A model generated the notes under the pieces. It made no database searches. It worked only from the letters and a program-made list of their open reading frames with translations, and was not told the DNA's origin. Source: Trachythela sp. YZ-2020 (taxonomy: Eukaryota; Cnidaria; Anthozoa; Malacalcyonacea; Clavulariidae). From it: 64,000 nucleotides of DNA. Every line of letters starts with the position of its first letter. Within the stretch, counting starts at the first letter, position 1. The stretch spans positions 806,001 through 870,000 of the forward strand of contig JADLSH010000091.1 of the NCBI GenBank assembly GCA_016169945.1. The letters run 5' to 3'. Positions 28,817 through 39,728 of this stretch are shown here, piece by piece. The translations under genes and the position numbers were made by a program.

Positions 28817-29140
28817 TTAATAAATTGGACAAGAATCCTGGCTGGAAACGAGAAAAGAATAAGCACAACATTTATAATGAGCAGCGTTGTAGTACTTTGG
28901 ACCACAGCATTCGTACCCAGACTTCTGGTCGTGAATTGTGCCACAACAACATTTTTGATTTTCAGAATCGAAAGCTTTGTCGCCACACATTTTTCCTTTA
29001 TACAGAAATACAGTAAACGATATGCATTAGTTCATTTAGTTGATAGCACTGAGGTTTTCATATACTAGATGTCCTGATTAGTCCGTAAATATACATGTTA
29101 TAATATTACCTCTGTCAGGAGGTTATGTTTTCCCTAGGTT

Positions 29141-29216
<76 letters not shown>

Positions 29217-30959
29217 TGTGTTTGTCTGTGTTTGTTTGTCTGTGAGCACGATAACTCAGAAATATCAAACATTTTAATACGAAAATTTGTGGAGCTAATG
29301 GCCATAGGCCAAGAACAAATCAATTAAATTCTGGTTTGAGTTTGGATGAAAATTGGATGAGACATTTACAAAGTTTGTCTTTCTTTCCCCGGCTGAACTG
29401 AACTGAATGCGTACTTAGTGCATGAATAATTTATTTATGAATATTTGAATTATAATTTTCTGGCAGAGATATGCAGTCCACAAGTACCCTCTAGCTATCG
29501 TTATAATATGCATGGAATGGTATGTAAATGGTAGGATATGGAATTAGCTATGGCATGGTGCAGTATCGTATGAAATTATTAAATATAGCATAGTTAATTA
29601 CTCTAGAGTGTTGTGGTACTATATGGCATCATATTATGGCACTGTATGCTATCATTTGCTATTATAAATAATATGGTACAATGTATGGAAGAACTCTATT
29701 CATACTGGACAGCCGTTTATCAGTTCAAAACTATTCCTAGCTCCTAGAGATCTTATTGTTTCAATGTTACTGTAGGAGGAAACACAATATATGATGGGAG
29801 TGATGCCAGTATATGGTGGATGGGTAAATATCAAGATTTTTCTCGGCATCTCGTTCGATAGGATTAATACTACTAACACCTTCTACTATTAATCCTATCG
29901 AACGAGATGCCGAGAAAAATCTTGATATTTACTCAATCTAGAAATATTCTTCTCACATGCTAATTTGAGGCAAAGAGTTACATACATACTGTGGGAAATA
30001 AACTCAGGTCACAGAGATGATGAGGCAGATGAACTAACTACTGTGACATTCAAGATAACCTTTTTGAAAAGATATAGGTTTTGACTCCGCAAACACGGAC
30101 CAGTTAGAAATCTCACCTTTCACAATGATTGTTACTGGACACACCACGTCAACACCACCCTCGAGTTTAAACGTGTAGGTGATAATGTGGTCACCAAAGG
30201 GGAATACGTGTGGTGACATCACTCTTGGTTCAACCCACATCTTTGCTAGTGTTGCTTTACCGCCAGGTTTACAAGAGTACTGAGGAAGAGGCCAAGTTAC
30301 GCGCACTTCAGATTGTCCAGGTGGGATCCGGAAGATTTTTGAAACGGTCGAATCACATCGGCATGGACCTTTGAAGAAAAAAAGAAAATATACATTTTAA
30401 CGATTCGACGAATTGAAGAAACTTTGAAAAACCTATGGCTATGTTACACAGAACCTTATGCATAAGTTTTGTGAAATTGATGAATAATTAATGAGCTTTG
30501 CACCCAATCAAATTTCAAAGATTAGGTCACATGTATACACTTGTAAACTCCATACAAATGAATAATGAAAACAGGGCCTGAAAACAAGGGCTCCTCTTTC
30601 AGCTTCGACAGATAACACAAACTTTGGCCCAGTGAGAGTGAGAACTCGCGTCCAAAAAGTGAAGCCAAAGATGGCGGAAATTGACATCCAGTGCCAGTCC
30701 CTTTGTATTGTTTTTATCTGCGCGGTTAGCACAAGACAGTAAGCAGTGTTGCGATATTTCGTATTTTGACTTCGATTTAAAGAATAATATTCTGATTTTA
30801 TGAACTAATAACTTGATTAGGAACACAACCCGTTAGAAAAAAATGGAATTAGCTGGAAAAATGGTATGAAAACTGGTTACGACCTCCCAGATTTTGGACG
30901 TCAATTTCCGCCATCTTGGCTTCACTTTTCACGTAGGCCAAATCACTGAAGTTCTTACT

Positions 30960-30999
<40 letters not shown>

Positions 31000-33900
31000 T
31001 ATAAAGCTATAATGCAAATTCGTCTGGATCACTTCATGCATGGGAGTATTGAGTACCACATGCGCTTGGTGAGGGCAGAGTATGGTGTATAAATACGAAG
31101 GTGAAGTCACTCGTCACTTCATCTGACCAGCGTTGCTGCCACTGAGCCGTTGAACGGCGAAACATGCATGTCTGCAGATTTGACTATATATATATATATA
31201 TATATATAGAGCTCACCGCTTTGGCCTTGATAATTCTCCATGTCATGTGAAAATTACGGAATTCAATATGAATGCAAAATATATTCATCATTCATCAAAA
31301 TATATTCAATATGATTGTAAAAAGGCCAGTTCACACAATCACACGATCCGACTTTCCTCTTGATGCGTGTGATTTACTGGATTTGCTGACAAGTGTAAAG
31401 GTATTGGTGTGTGAGTTCTAAAATTGACTACGTATTTCAACATTCCAGATCCTTAAGATCTAGTAATAGCATCCAACTAGAAAGGCCATTAGTCAGCAAT
31501 ACTCTGCAAGATCAAACTTCAGAACTTTTTAACGCTTTACCAAGTGACGTTAGGATATGTTCAGATTGTTTATACAAGGGCATTAGAACGTATTTCTCAA
31601 TTGTACATATTGTATCAGTATTTTATATTCTATATATAAGTATAGTCTAGTACTAGGTTAGTAAAAATATTATTGTAGTATTATATTGTAAGTTGTTAAC
31701 AGGTGAAGAGCCACTTTGTGGATACACTGTTAAATAAATCATTATTATTATTATTAATTCAAAACAAATTATGTATTTATATACTCGAACTTACTGTCGG
31801 ATTTGAATCTAATCTGCTTACTAATGTAACCCGTAAAAGACAAAAATATCAAGAACAGAACAGAACAGAACAAAAAATATGAAAATTTATCTATCAGTTC
31901 ACTGGAAGTTTTCAGTCAATCATCGCTGGACTTTGTTGAAATGTTGAAAGATCTGAAGTTTGATGAGCAGTGTAGAAAGTACTTCATTAGGAAAATTATT
32001 AACACTTGTGTCAGGTCCTCATATTATATATTCTGTAAACGTAACAAAGAATGGGATAACCCACAACTAATGTCATACTAATATTTTTGTCATATATATA
32101 GAGTTAATTCAAGTAGACACTGGTAAACTACCTGTAAAGAGAGGTTTATATATCACTGTAGTATGAAAACATTGATCGTAATTAATAAAGTTCCATTATT
32201 ATTATTAGTCACTTGTGTGAATCACATACGTCAAGAGGAGAATAGAATCCGACAAATCGGCCTTAAACATGTTCCCTTACCTGGTTTCATGCAGGTATTT
32301 TGAATAAGCTTTGAGCGAATCGTGTTGATATCTTTGTAGTCAGCCTCGACGACATGTTCTTCTGACGTAGCCATCGCGATGAGTTTCGGCTTTAATTTCT
32401 TTCTCATCGCAAGACTCCCTACAGCGGCTCCGACAATATCAATTCCTTTTTCTTTTATGAGATTTGCATTCTGCATCGTTCTTTCCAAAACGTCTTCCAC
32501 TCCCCAAGGATCTCCATCAGTGATGATTACCACGACGTCATCTGCATCACGTCTGTTGTTTCTTGGATTTTCTTGAGTGAAAACCTCAATTTGGAAGTTA
32601 ATAACAAAAGAGATTAATGTTTAAATGAGTCTAATGAGTCAATGAGTTATGAGTCAATGAGTTATGAGTCAATGAGTTGAGTCAAAAAATTGGGATTTAT
32701 TGTGTTTTGGTATATTTTTGTTATTTTTCTCGAATTACATTGCGTACATGCCATATAGACTACAGGCCTCGACCCTAAAGCCTCGTACAGACGAGCAAGT
32801 TTTCATTGACAAGTTTTCCTTGACAAGTTTTAATTGTTCGTGTGTATACGGCCGACAAGGAAAACTTGACAAGGAAATGCGCAGACGCAACTGCACACTT
32901 ATTTTCGATCTAGTTGAGCGGCCATTGCCACTATAAACATGAAGTATTCACTTGTGTCGTTAATACACGGGCTCGTAAAACTTGTCAAGGAAAAATGGAT
33001 CGAAAAAATTGATCGTCGTGTTTGCCGTACACACGACCAAGTAAACTCGACAAAGAACTTGTCAAGGAAAACTTGCTCGTCTGTACAGGGCTTAACCCTA
33101 CCCTACCCTACCCTACCCTACCCCAACCCTAACTGAGCCTGATGATGAATTATACGTAAACTACATAACCTAGTATCCCTGTGTAGACAGTTGATAAAAA
33201 AGGTTTTCAGGCAGACTCGTAACTCATTGACTCATAACTCACAACTCATTGACTCATTTGACTCATAAAACAGGCATCCTCATAACAAAACCCTTGTCAA
33301 ACGAGGATAAGAGTGGATGAGGATTGGCAAGCGAGAGTTTGCAGGAGAGTTTATTCATGCAACTCTCATGGCCCAATCAAACGAGAATAAGAGTTGCATG
33401 AGAGTGGACTGGATATTACCGCGAGTACCAGTCAAACGAGCATAAACTCTTGTCAACTCCCATCAAAATTTCAACCAGCTCATTTTGATAAGAGTGCATG
33501 AGAGTCTATGAGAGTTTGCGGTCAAACGTCATTAACTAGCTCTCTCGTCCTTGTGAACCATTCATTATTTACTCATTTATTCATTAGCTTAATGAACCAT
33601 TCATTATTTACCAGGGTTTGATGTACCGAAAAAACCCTGAAAAGGTTGTAACATTTGTATTCACCAACTTCAAAATGACCAAAAATAATCATGACTATAC
33701 CTGACTATATACCTTACCCAGGTATACCCTGTGCCTGGTAATCAACTCCCACCCCCCAGTGGATTGTTTAATTATAATCACATTTTAATATCTATACATT
33801 ATACAGTCCCAAATACCTTACAGTATATTTTGTCGTATGAGCAAATCTTGTAAAATTTTTATGAAATCCTGTCTAATACTGTTTGAGATACTCTTGCTGA

Positions 33901-35412
33901 TAGAAAGTCAAGTGTTCATGCATAGATTATGCATGCTTTATTCATTTAGTTCTTTTATACAGCACGGAATACACTTTTGTAAATTTCGCATCCAATTATT
34001 ATGGAAATTCAGCCAAAATTGTATCGATTTGTCTTTAGCCTACAGCCATCAGCTCCACAGATTTTCGCATATTAAACTGCGTGATACTATCTGCAATCAA
34101 AATCCAATTCAAAATCCTTACTATGCAAATAGTATGGATCCCAGGGGCCATGCGGAACCGAGGAGCACTGGGGGCATGTTCCCTTCCCTATCTTTTTTCC
34201 AAAATGGAAATTGGTTTGAAAGTGCCCTTTTCCAATCAATGGACAAAATCCATGTTCTTCGAACTTTTAGATTAGGTACAGAAATTGCCTTACAATACAG
34301 GAAATGGTGTTGCAGAGATCTTAGAAATCCATATTTACCCCGGAGGATCCCATCGGACCCGCTTACAATGCTTGTTCCTTACATTGTACATTCAGGATAT
34401 TTTTAACCCCCACCCGCCACAAAATGACGCTGGCTATATGCCGCTGATAGGTGGCCCCTTTTGGCGGTGCCCCCCTACCCTTTAGATGGTTCCGCGACCT
34501 TTGCTGGATCCTAGTTGGAATTAGTGTGAAAATCCAATTTCCATACTAATTGACATTTCCATGGCTAGACTATGGATTTAATTATGCAAATATAGTTTCC
34601 ATAGTGGATTTCACTACTTTTTTCCAGTGACTGATAGACACGAAAACACGTAAAGGATGAAGACAAAACTGAGGTGGCATCAAAAGGTAACATCCTTGCA
34701 GTGGTAAAATAAACATTTAAAGTTTTACCTTATCATTAGCCATTTGAAAAGCGACATCGGTTCTTGTATGGCCCCCTTTTATATCGTCCCATTTCAACTT
34801 ATCGATAAATCCCGCCAGTTCATCGGCATCATAAATCATTCCAAACTCCAACAGCACTTCGGTTTTCTCCACCGCACTAAATATCATCAGCGCTATCTGT
34901 GTGCCATTGCGGGAAACATGGAGATCTCGGTCTGTGACGAGATTCTTCAAAAATGGTTTCATATCACTTTCGAAGTATGCTTGGACAGATACTGATGTAT
35001 CGAGGATGAGCAGGAGATCTTTCATACATAGTGTTTCTAAAAATCAGAAAACCATATAGTCCCGGCTCTATTAAACCCCAGGACATGCATATTTTTCATC
35101 GGGGATGTGAGCGGGAGTGCTTATCTAAAAATATTTTCATTACTTTACCTGGGCGTACAGTGGCTGGCACTCCATTGAAACGGCGAAATTGATTATCATC
35201 TAGAAAACGAATATCATAACTAAGTACTCTCGTGTAATTCTCGCTATATACATATATATATATATATTTGAAGATTTCATTGTAATCCATGCAGGCAGGC
35301 ATAGCTACATACTGTATGTTTCATCAAGGGATCGACCAAAATCTTTAGGCGGAAGCCTTTGAGCTTGACTTCCATGGAGGAACAACGCCACCATAACCAA
35401 TAACTTCGTCAT
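28817..35412 (-). CDS. Secreted vWA-HYR-galaxin-like protein (six exons, 397 residues)
   Basis: Exons from the 5' end: 35412-35313, 35199-35149, 35036-34729, 32584-32281, 30368-30117, 28995-28817. All have GT/AG borders, and phases 1,1,0,1,1 join without a break to 1194 nt including TAA. Residues 1-17 (MTKLLVMVALFLHGSQA) are a signal peptide. Residues about 52-252 form a von Willebrand A domain with a complete MIDAS: DTSVS, the Thr of HTRTDVAF, and ITDGDP. Residues about 257-338 look like a HYR domain (VSPHVFPFGDHIITYTF read with one variant, then VVCPVTIIVKG). The last exon gives MCGDKAFDSENQKCC and YECCGPKYYNAAHYKCC, a galaxin-type double-Cys repeat. vWA and galaxin-like proteins are known in coral skeletal and extracellular matrices; a matrix role here is inference. 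A TATA box lies at 35529-35523. Joining exons 5 and 6 rests on phase and splice signals only. Confidence 0.78.
29102..29505 (+). repeat. Dispersed ~400-bp repeat (GGAGGTTATG ... GTACCCTCTAGCT), copy 1
   Basis: Order of blocks: TCTGTCAGGAGGTTATG, GT-rich run, ATAACTCAGAAATATCAA, GCCATAGGCCAAGAACAAAT, GGATGAAAATTGGATGAGA, then TATGCAGTCCACAAGTACC. A second copy (35845-36141) and a partial third (about 37180-37335, ending GAGTGCCCTCAAGTT) keep the same order. No coding sequence. Confidence 0.65.
29141..29222. repeat. (TTCGTG)n hexanucleotide microsatellite
   Basis: About thirteen uninterrupted TTCGTG units, then GTTTGT variants. It sits at the start of a roughly 400-bp dispersed repeat (29102-29505). 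Intron 5 of the vWA gene. Confidence 0.9.
29824..29932. mobile_element. 109-bp near-perfect palindrome
   Basis: Arms of 46 bp (GTAAATATCAAGATTTTTCT ... GATAGGATTAATA) are exact reverse complements around a 17-base centre. One arm recurs alone at 5117-5163. It is a snap-back MITE in intron 5 of the vWA gene. Confidence 0.8.
30652..30937. mobile_element. MITE with AAGATGGCGG-containing arms
   Basis: Left AAAAGTGAAGCCAAAGATGG and right CCATCTTGGCTTCACTTTT are inverted, extending through CGGAAATTGACRTCC for about 35 bp. The arm core AAGATGGCGG matches the YY1-type motif. Lies in intron 4 of the vWA gene. Confidence 0.7.
30960..31210. repeat. Segment bracketed by two (AT)n microsatellites
   Basis: (AT)n runs at 30962-30998 and 31182-31209 flank a segment containing the palindromes GAAGTCACTCGTCACTTC and CCGTTGAACGG. 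No gene. Confidence 0.6.
31325..32268. mobile_element. Family C element (long copy) carrying LINE 3' tails
   Basis: Left ACGATCCGACTTTCCTCTTG with GTGTGATTTACTGGATTTGC matches the short copy at 15956, and the right end (about 32216-32268) is its inverse (CATACGTCAAGAGGAGAATA). Inside are two stretches ending in ATTATTATTATT runs (31735-31755, 32195-32207), typical LINE tails. The first is preceded by a frame with LFNALPSDVR, like the C-terminus of a CR1/L2-type ORF2. Lies in intron 4 of the vWA gene, ending just before exon 4. Confidence 0.55.
32615..33275. repeat. Inverted (AATGAGTTATGAGTC)n blocks around a PIF/Harbinger-like MITE
   Basis: A 15-bp tandem repeat at 32625-32685 is mirrored by its reverse complement at 33210-33268. 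Between them, 32778-33091 has TIRs of about 40 bp (CGTACAGACGAGCAAGTTTT / AAAACTTGCTCGTCTGTACAG) with TAA at both outer edges, compatible with a 3-bp TWA duplication. A CCCTA run follows at 33095-33125. Confidence 0.6.
33280..34700. other. Intron 3 of the vWA gene, repeat remnants only
   Basis: Repeated GAGAGTTTGC / TGCATGAGAGT / AACTCTCATG motifs at 33320-33530 suggest another degraded foldback element. The 189-codon frame at 33837 has no recognisable pattern and lies antisense in an intron; I do not call it a gene. Confidence 0.4.
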
Positions 35413-35522
35413 AATGTTAATACAACTTTAACCACAAACTGAGTTGCTCTGTATTAATTTTAATACCCTTTTCAATTCTTCCACGATGTCGATGAATAAC
35501 AACACTATCTCGACCTTGCTAC

Positions 35523-35529
35523 TTTTATA
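35523..35529 (-). promoter_or_regulatory. TATA box of the vWA-HYR-galaxin gene
   Basis: Minus-strand TATAAAA in the context ACAGTATAAAAGTAGC, 111 bp upstream of the ATG at 35412. Confidence 0.55.
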
Positions 35530-35844
35530 CTGTTCGCAGCTCTCAAATCGTCCAATATACTCGTTTGGCCGTTGTACGTTTTGACCGTTATTTACCGTTG
35601 ATTAACCGTTTTTTCGTCAAAGTCCAGTGCACATGCACGCAGCAATCATGCCAATTTATCCGACAATGGGCACTTAACACACAATAGGGTTTGATAGCTC
35701 AAAGGAGCGCGGCAGTTATTGAAATATGCCAGTGAGTTCGATTGTTTTAATGAATAATGTGGAATTGAATCAAAACTGTTATAAGGCTAATACGAAAGGT
35801 TTTTAATTATTACCGCTGCATGGATGTTATGTTTTTACGTCCGG

Positions 35845-36141
35845 TTGTTTGTGTGTGTTTTTTTGTATTTGTTTTTGTCCCTGTCTTCGGCATGATTACT
35901 CAAAATATCAAGCAGTCAAATGCGACAATTTCAGTGTTGAGCTGATGGTCGTAAGCCAAGGACAAATCGATTAAATTTTGGTTCAATTTAGATGAAAATT
36001 CCATGAGAAATTTACAAAATTTGGCTTGCTTTCTGAGCTAAAAGAACGAAACTATGATATACGTAATTAAGCATGCATAATTTATGTCTTGACTTTCGCT
36101 GGCGCGGTTATGCAATCTCTCAGTCCGAGTACCCTCTCTAG
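35845..36141 (+). repeat. Copy 2 of the ~400-bp GGAGGTTATG-type repeat
   Basis: Shares GTCGTAAGCCAAGGACAAAT, TTCAATTTAGATGAAAATTC, TTTACAAAATTTGGC and GAGTACCCTCTCTAGC with the copy at 29102. Its start is GT/T-rich rather than TTCGTG. Confidence 0.65.
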
Positions 36142-36518
36142 CTCTTATTATTATAATATATAGTTGGTTCTATCAAGGACAGAAGACGACAAATTAATGC
36201 TTAAAGTTTTAATGTTTTAAGTTCCCCAGAGTTCAGAAAAGCTTTGAATTGCCAATATATAGGCATATATAGGCAATATGGTTGCCAATCAGTTTAGATT
36301 TTAATAACATCTATATATTGGACTAGGAGTGCAAAGTAAAAAGCCAACAAGTTTCACTATATCGGTAAAGTGTATATTTGATTGAGTGAATAAAATGAAA
36401 AATGAAACCTCGTGGTTGGTGTTGCTTGAAAAATCACGTGGAATACTACCACTGGAAAAACAGCGAAATCATACTATATCTATGGAAATCATATTTGCAT
36501 ATAGTACAGCCTTATTAT

Positions 36519-36655
36519 ACAATTACTTTATGGTTTCCGTGTTTGGATGGCCTGATCCAAACACGCGGGGATTGTCGCGCGCTTTTCTTAACTCGAGCAA
36601 CATTCCCAAGTGTTTGGATCAGCCCATCCAAACAAGGAAACCATAAAGTAATTGT
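36519..36655. mobile_element. Snap-back palindrome 1 with ACAATTA ends
   Basis: Arms of about 52 bp (ACAATTACTTTATGGTTTCC, then TGTTTGGATGG and GATCCAAACAC) are near-perfect inverses. A further CGTGTTTGGAT hairpin lies at 36689-36716, followed by CGACCAATCAGAGCACGCG and an AT-rich edge, which looks like the other part of the same larger element. Confidence 0.75.
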
Positions 36656-37989
36656 TTTATAAAATAACAACAACACGATAGTCTTCCGTGTTTGGATGGC
36701 CTGATCCAAACACGGGTTTCGACCAATCAGAGCACGCGTTATATACATGTTATTTTATAATATTATTTCCAACTAGACTCCATATATACTTTCTCCATAG
36801 TATAAGAATTTTGAAAAAAATTTCCAGTGTATTAGATGTTTATGTCATCATCTTTCATTGTGTTTCACCCTACATCCAAACCCTACTCAGTTAAGGAATT
36901 TTTGTTTTGATTATAATTCTTGTATACATTTATATGTGTTAAGTACACCCTCTCAAAGTTTGGACCAACTTCAAAGTGGCGATGTTAAACAATATGCAGA
37001 TTATTTATGAAATTTCTTGGTCATACAATATTTTCCTGCAGTTTGGGACCCAATTCGGAGGTTGCAAATCCCATTCTTGCAGTGGTCATTTCGTTTCGCC
37101 ATTCAAAACCTTCTTAAGGAAGCATCGTTGTGATTATAGTTTTGTACATTTATGTATAGATGTTGAGCGGATGATTGCCAATCTAGAAATCAATCAAATT
37201 TTGGATGAAAAATTTAATAACAACCGCGCTGTGCAAATCTGAATGCATGAATATTTAACACACGTATGATGATGACTTGATTTTCGCTAGGGGAGGTATG
37301 CCGACATTTTCTGAGTGCCCTCAAGTTAAGCTATATGTCACAGGCTGTGTTTTGTCGCTCATGGTTTCGATAACATTACGTGACCTATGTTTAAATTTAA
37401 ACAGTAGTCAGTACCGAACAAAACGGTAAAATACTTTGGTGTTTACGCATTACCGCATGCTTTATGAAATATTAAAATCGCGGCACAGCACAGGAACCTA
37501 TATCAGTTTGCCTAGTGTAAACATAACTATATGTAAACTTAGATTGACCCAGACATCAAAGAAAACAAAATATTTCATAACAACGGTTCTTAAGTACCAT
37601 GTTACCGTCCACTTCAGCCTTTACGCCTCCACTATAGCTCTGTTATGGTCTTGGACCGAACACAATTTCTCCACATCACATGCCTTAATTGATACATGCA
37701 AACATTTGTAATAATATACTATTATTCACAAAATAATTACACTTAATCTAAACTTTCGACGCGCCATCATGCATTGCACATTTTTATCCTTTCCAAACTC
37801 GAAACTGAACTCAAGTTTAATTCAGTTCTTCTAATTTAGATTGACATGAGTGTCTATGGATTATAATAATACAAAAACATTTTATGACATGTGCATTTTA
37901 ATCAATAGTATGATTGTGAACGTAGTAAAATAGTAGAAACTTTATGTTTAACTTCGTATTTTACCAGGCCTGATAATTTTACCTACAAT

Positions 37990-38575
37990 CATAATGAAAT
38001 TTTACCTACAATCAGAAACGTGGTTGAACACTACGATAACGAATGCCGAGATCTTCATCGAAGGTTATACATTATATAGACAAGATCGATTAAATAAACG
38101 TGGAGGTGGTGTTTGCGCATACATCCGAAATGACATTAAGGTCTCCAAACTTAAGGAAATTTCATCTGTTTCTGAAGACTATTTCCATCAGCTTTGGCTG
38201 AAACTTCAAAGTAAAAAGTTAAAATCTTTTACGATATGCATATCCTATAGACCACCAGAGTGTCCGTTGTCCTGCCTGGAAACCAACTCCTCCATAAAGA
38301 TAATTCTAGATCGTTGTGGAAAGTGATTAACAGGTGCATTCCATCTAAAGATAAAATAATTTTGACTTATCATAAAAATACTTTAGAGGTGGCCAACGAT
38401 TTCAACCAGTTCTTTCAATCTGTGAGAAAAAGAGCTGCCGAAACAACTAAAATGTTAGTCCTACAAAATAATCTAAATATATCAACTGAGTTGGAACTTC
38501 AGAATAGGAGATCTGAACTCTTCTCTACGGAATTGTTCAAGTTCACTCCCGTCACATGCACAGAGGTGCAACGCA
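37990..38575 (+). pseudogene. CR1/L2-like LINE ORF2, endonuclease part (5' fragment)
   Basis: Translation shows an apurinic-type endonuclease segment (SETWLNTTITNAEIF, DRLNKRGGGVCAYIRNDI, CISYRPPECPLSC). Within one frame change it jumps to the linker before the RT (SLWKVINRCIPSKDK, FNQFFQSVRKRAAE). The rest of the endonuclease is missing, so there is an internal deletion at about 38255. The frame then runs into the CACTA-like element at 38576 and resumes at 44322. The N-terminus is absent. Confidence 0.75.
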
Positions 38576-38587
38576 CACTCTAAAAAA

Positions 38588-39060
38588 AGGTGTGTTAAAT
38601 TAACACACCTTTTCTGTCCAAATTTTAACACACCTTTAGGTGTGTTTTGTAACACACCATAAGGTGTGTTAAACACACCTTAAGGTGTGTTTTGATACAC
38701 ACCTAAGGTGTGTTAAACACACCATAAGGTGTGTTAAACACACCTTGAGGTGTGTTTAGTTACACACCAAAAGATGTGTTAAACACACCATAAGGTGTGT
38801 TAGAAAACACACCTAAAGGTGTGTTTTCGGCTTGTCCAAATTTTAACACACCTAAAGGTGTGTTTTGGAAGAAGGTGTGTTTTCTAACACACCAAGGTGT
38901 GTTTTCCAACACATCAAGGTGTGTTTTGAAACACACCAAGGTGTGTTTTGATACACAGCAAGGTGTGTTTTATTACGCAGCTAAAGCTGTGCTAGAAAAC
39001 ACATGTATTGACCCTGTACTCTATTACACACCTTTCCTAAAACACAACTTCGAACACACA
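38588..39060. repeat. Left subterminal repeat array (AGGTGTGTT)
   Basis: Alternating AGGTGTGTT and AACACACCT units, often paired as small palindromes with 2-6 base spacers. The mirror array is at 43965-44310. Apparent reading frames through it are artefacts of the repeat. Confidence 0.85.
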
Positions 39061-39378
39061 AATTGAATCGGGCTTAAGAGCATACAAAACAATGCACACA
39101 TCGAAAATGGTTGACATCTTAATTCTATGTTTCAATGATTGCAAGATGGTTGAAACACATAATTCAAATGTTATACCCATTCCCAGATTGTGTAGTGCAT
39201 TGTATTTTCAAAGTTACTCTGTGGAAACCATGATTTTTGAATCTAGTTTTACCATTATATAAGAAAGCATAATACTACAATAATTGTTAAATAATTTATT
39301 AAGACTATAAAGTAATGTTAAGACTATTAAATAATGTACAGACTATTTTGTAGGATTACAGTTAGCTTAATTCATAAC

Positions 39379-39728
39379 AGAATAGTTCCACAGTTCGTTT
39401 TCAGCTATTGACATGCCACTGTTTAGTTCAGTCATTAATGCTGAGTACTTTGTACCTTTGTATGCATTATCGCTTGATCGCAACACAATTTCCTGAAGAA
39501 AGGATAAGGCCACAACCATACCATCTGGGTAGGAAACGTTGAAAACGTACGGTAGTGCGCGGATATGACGTCTATCAGAGCGTTGATCACATCAGTACCA
39601 GGGCATTCAACAAACACTTGGTTCTCCCCAATAATCATTAACTGGTCTACATCCTCCGGGCACCCAGTGCACAGTACACGAAACTGGACCATTTTATCCT
39701 GGACTATACTCTCAATTGCTGACGAGGG
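39379..39728 (-). pseudogene. Coding-like exon inside the CACTA-like element, frameshifted
   Basis: Acceptor TTTTTTTCCATAG is followed by PSSAIESIVQDKM, VQFRVLCTGCPEDVDQ and GENQVFVECPGTDVINAL. After one frameshift at about 39555 it continues ALPYVFNVSYPDGMVVALS and FLQEIVLRSSDN, ending in TAA near 39379. The composition and ending look like a real protein C-terminus of the kind seen in multi-exon mobile-element genes, but I do not recognise the family. A possible upstream exon at 41670-41594 (YMSPPYCLPLLNIREFYN) joins in phase, but it overlaps a repeat motif (AGTGGCAGACAGTAAGGGGG) that recurs at 41850, so it is doubtful. Confidence 0.5.

Noticed and set aside
33837..34406. 189-codon plus-strand frame
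   Set aside because: No domain, no good start, low complexity changes along its length, and it lies within an intron of the vWA gene.
38588..39060. CRISPR-like array of short repeats
   Set aside because: Units are in both orientations with very short irregular spacers and sit at a transposon end in a eukaryotic genome.
38797..39066. Frames with Asn-Thr-Pro-Lys-Gly-Val-Phe repeats, also at 38482-38676 and 44064-44307
   Set aside because: They read through the AGGTGTGTT subterminal arrays of the CACTA-like element.
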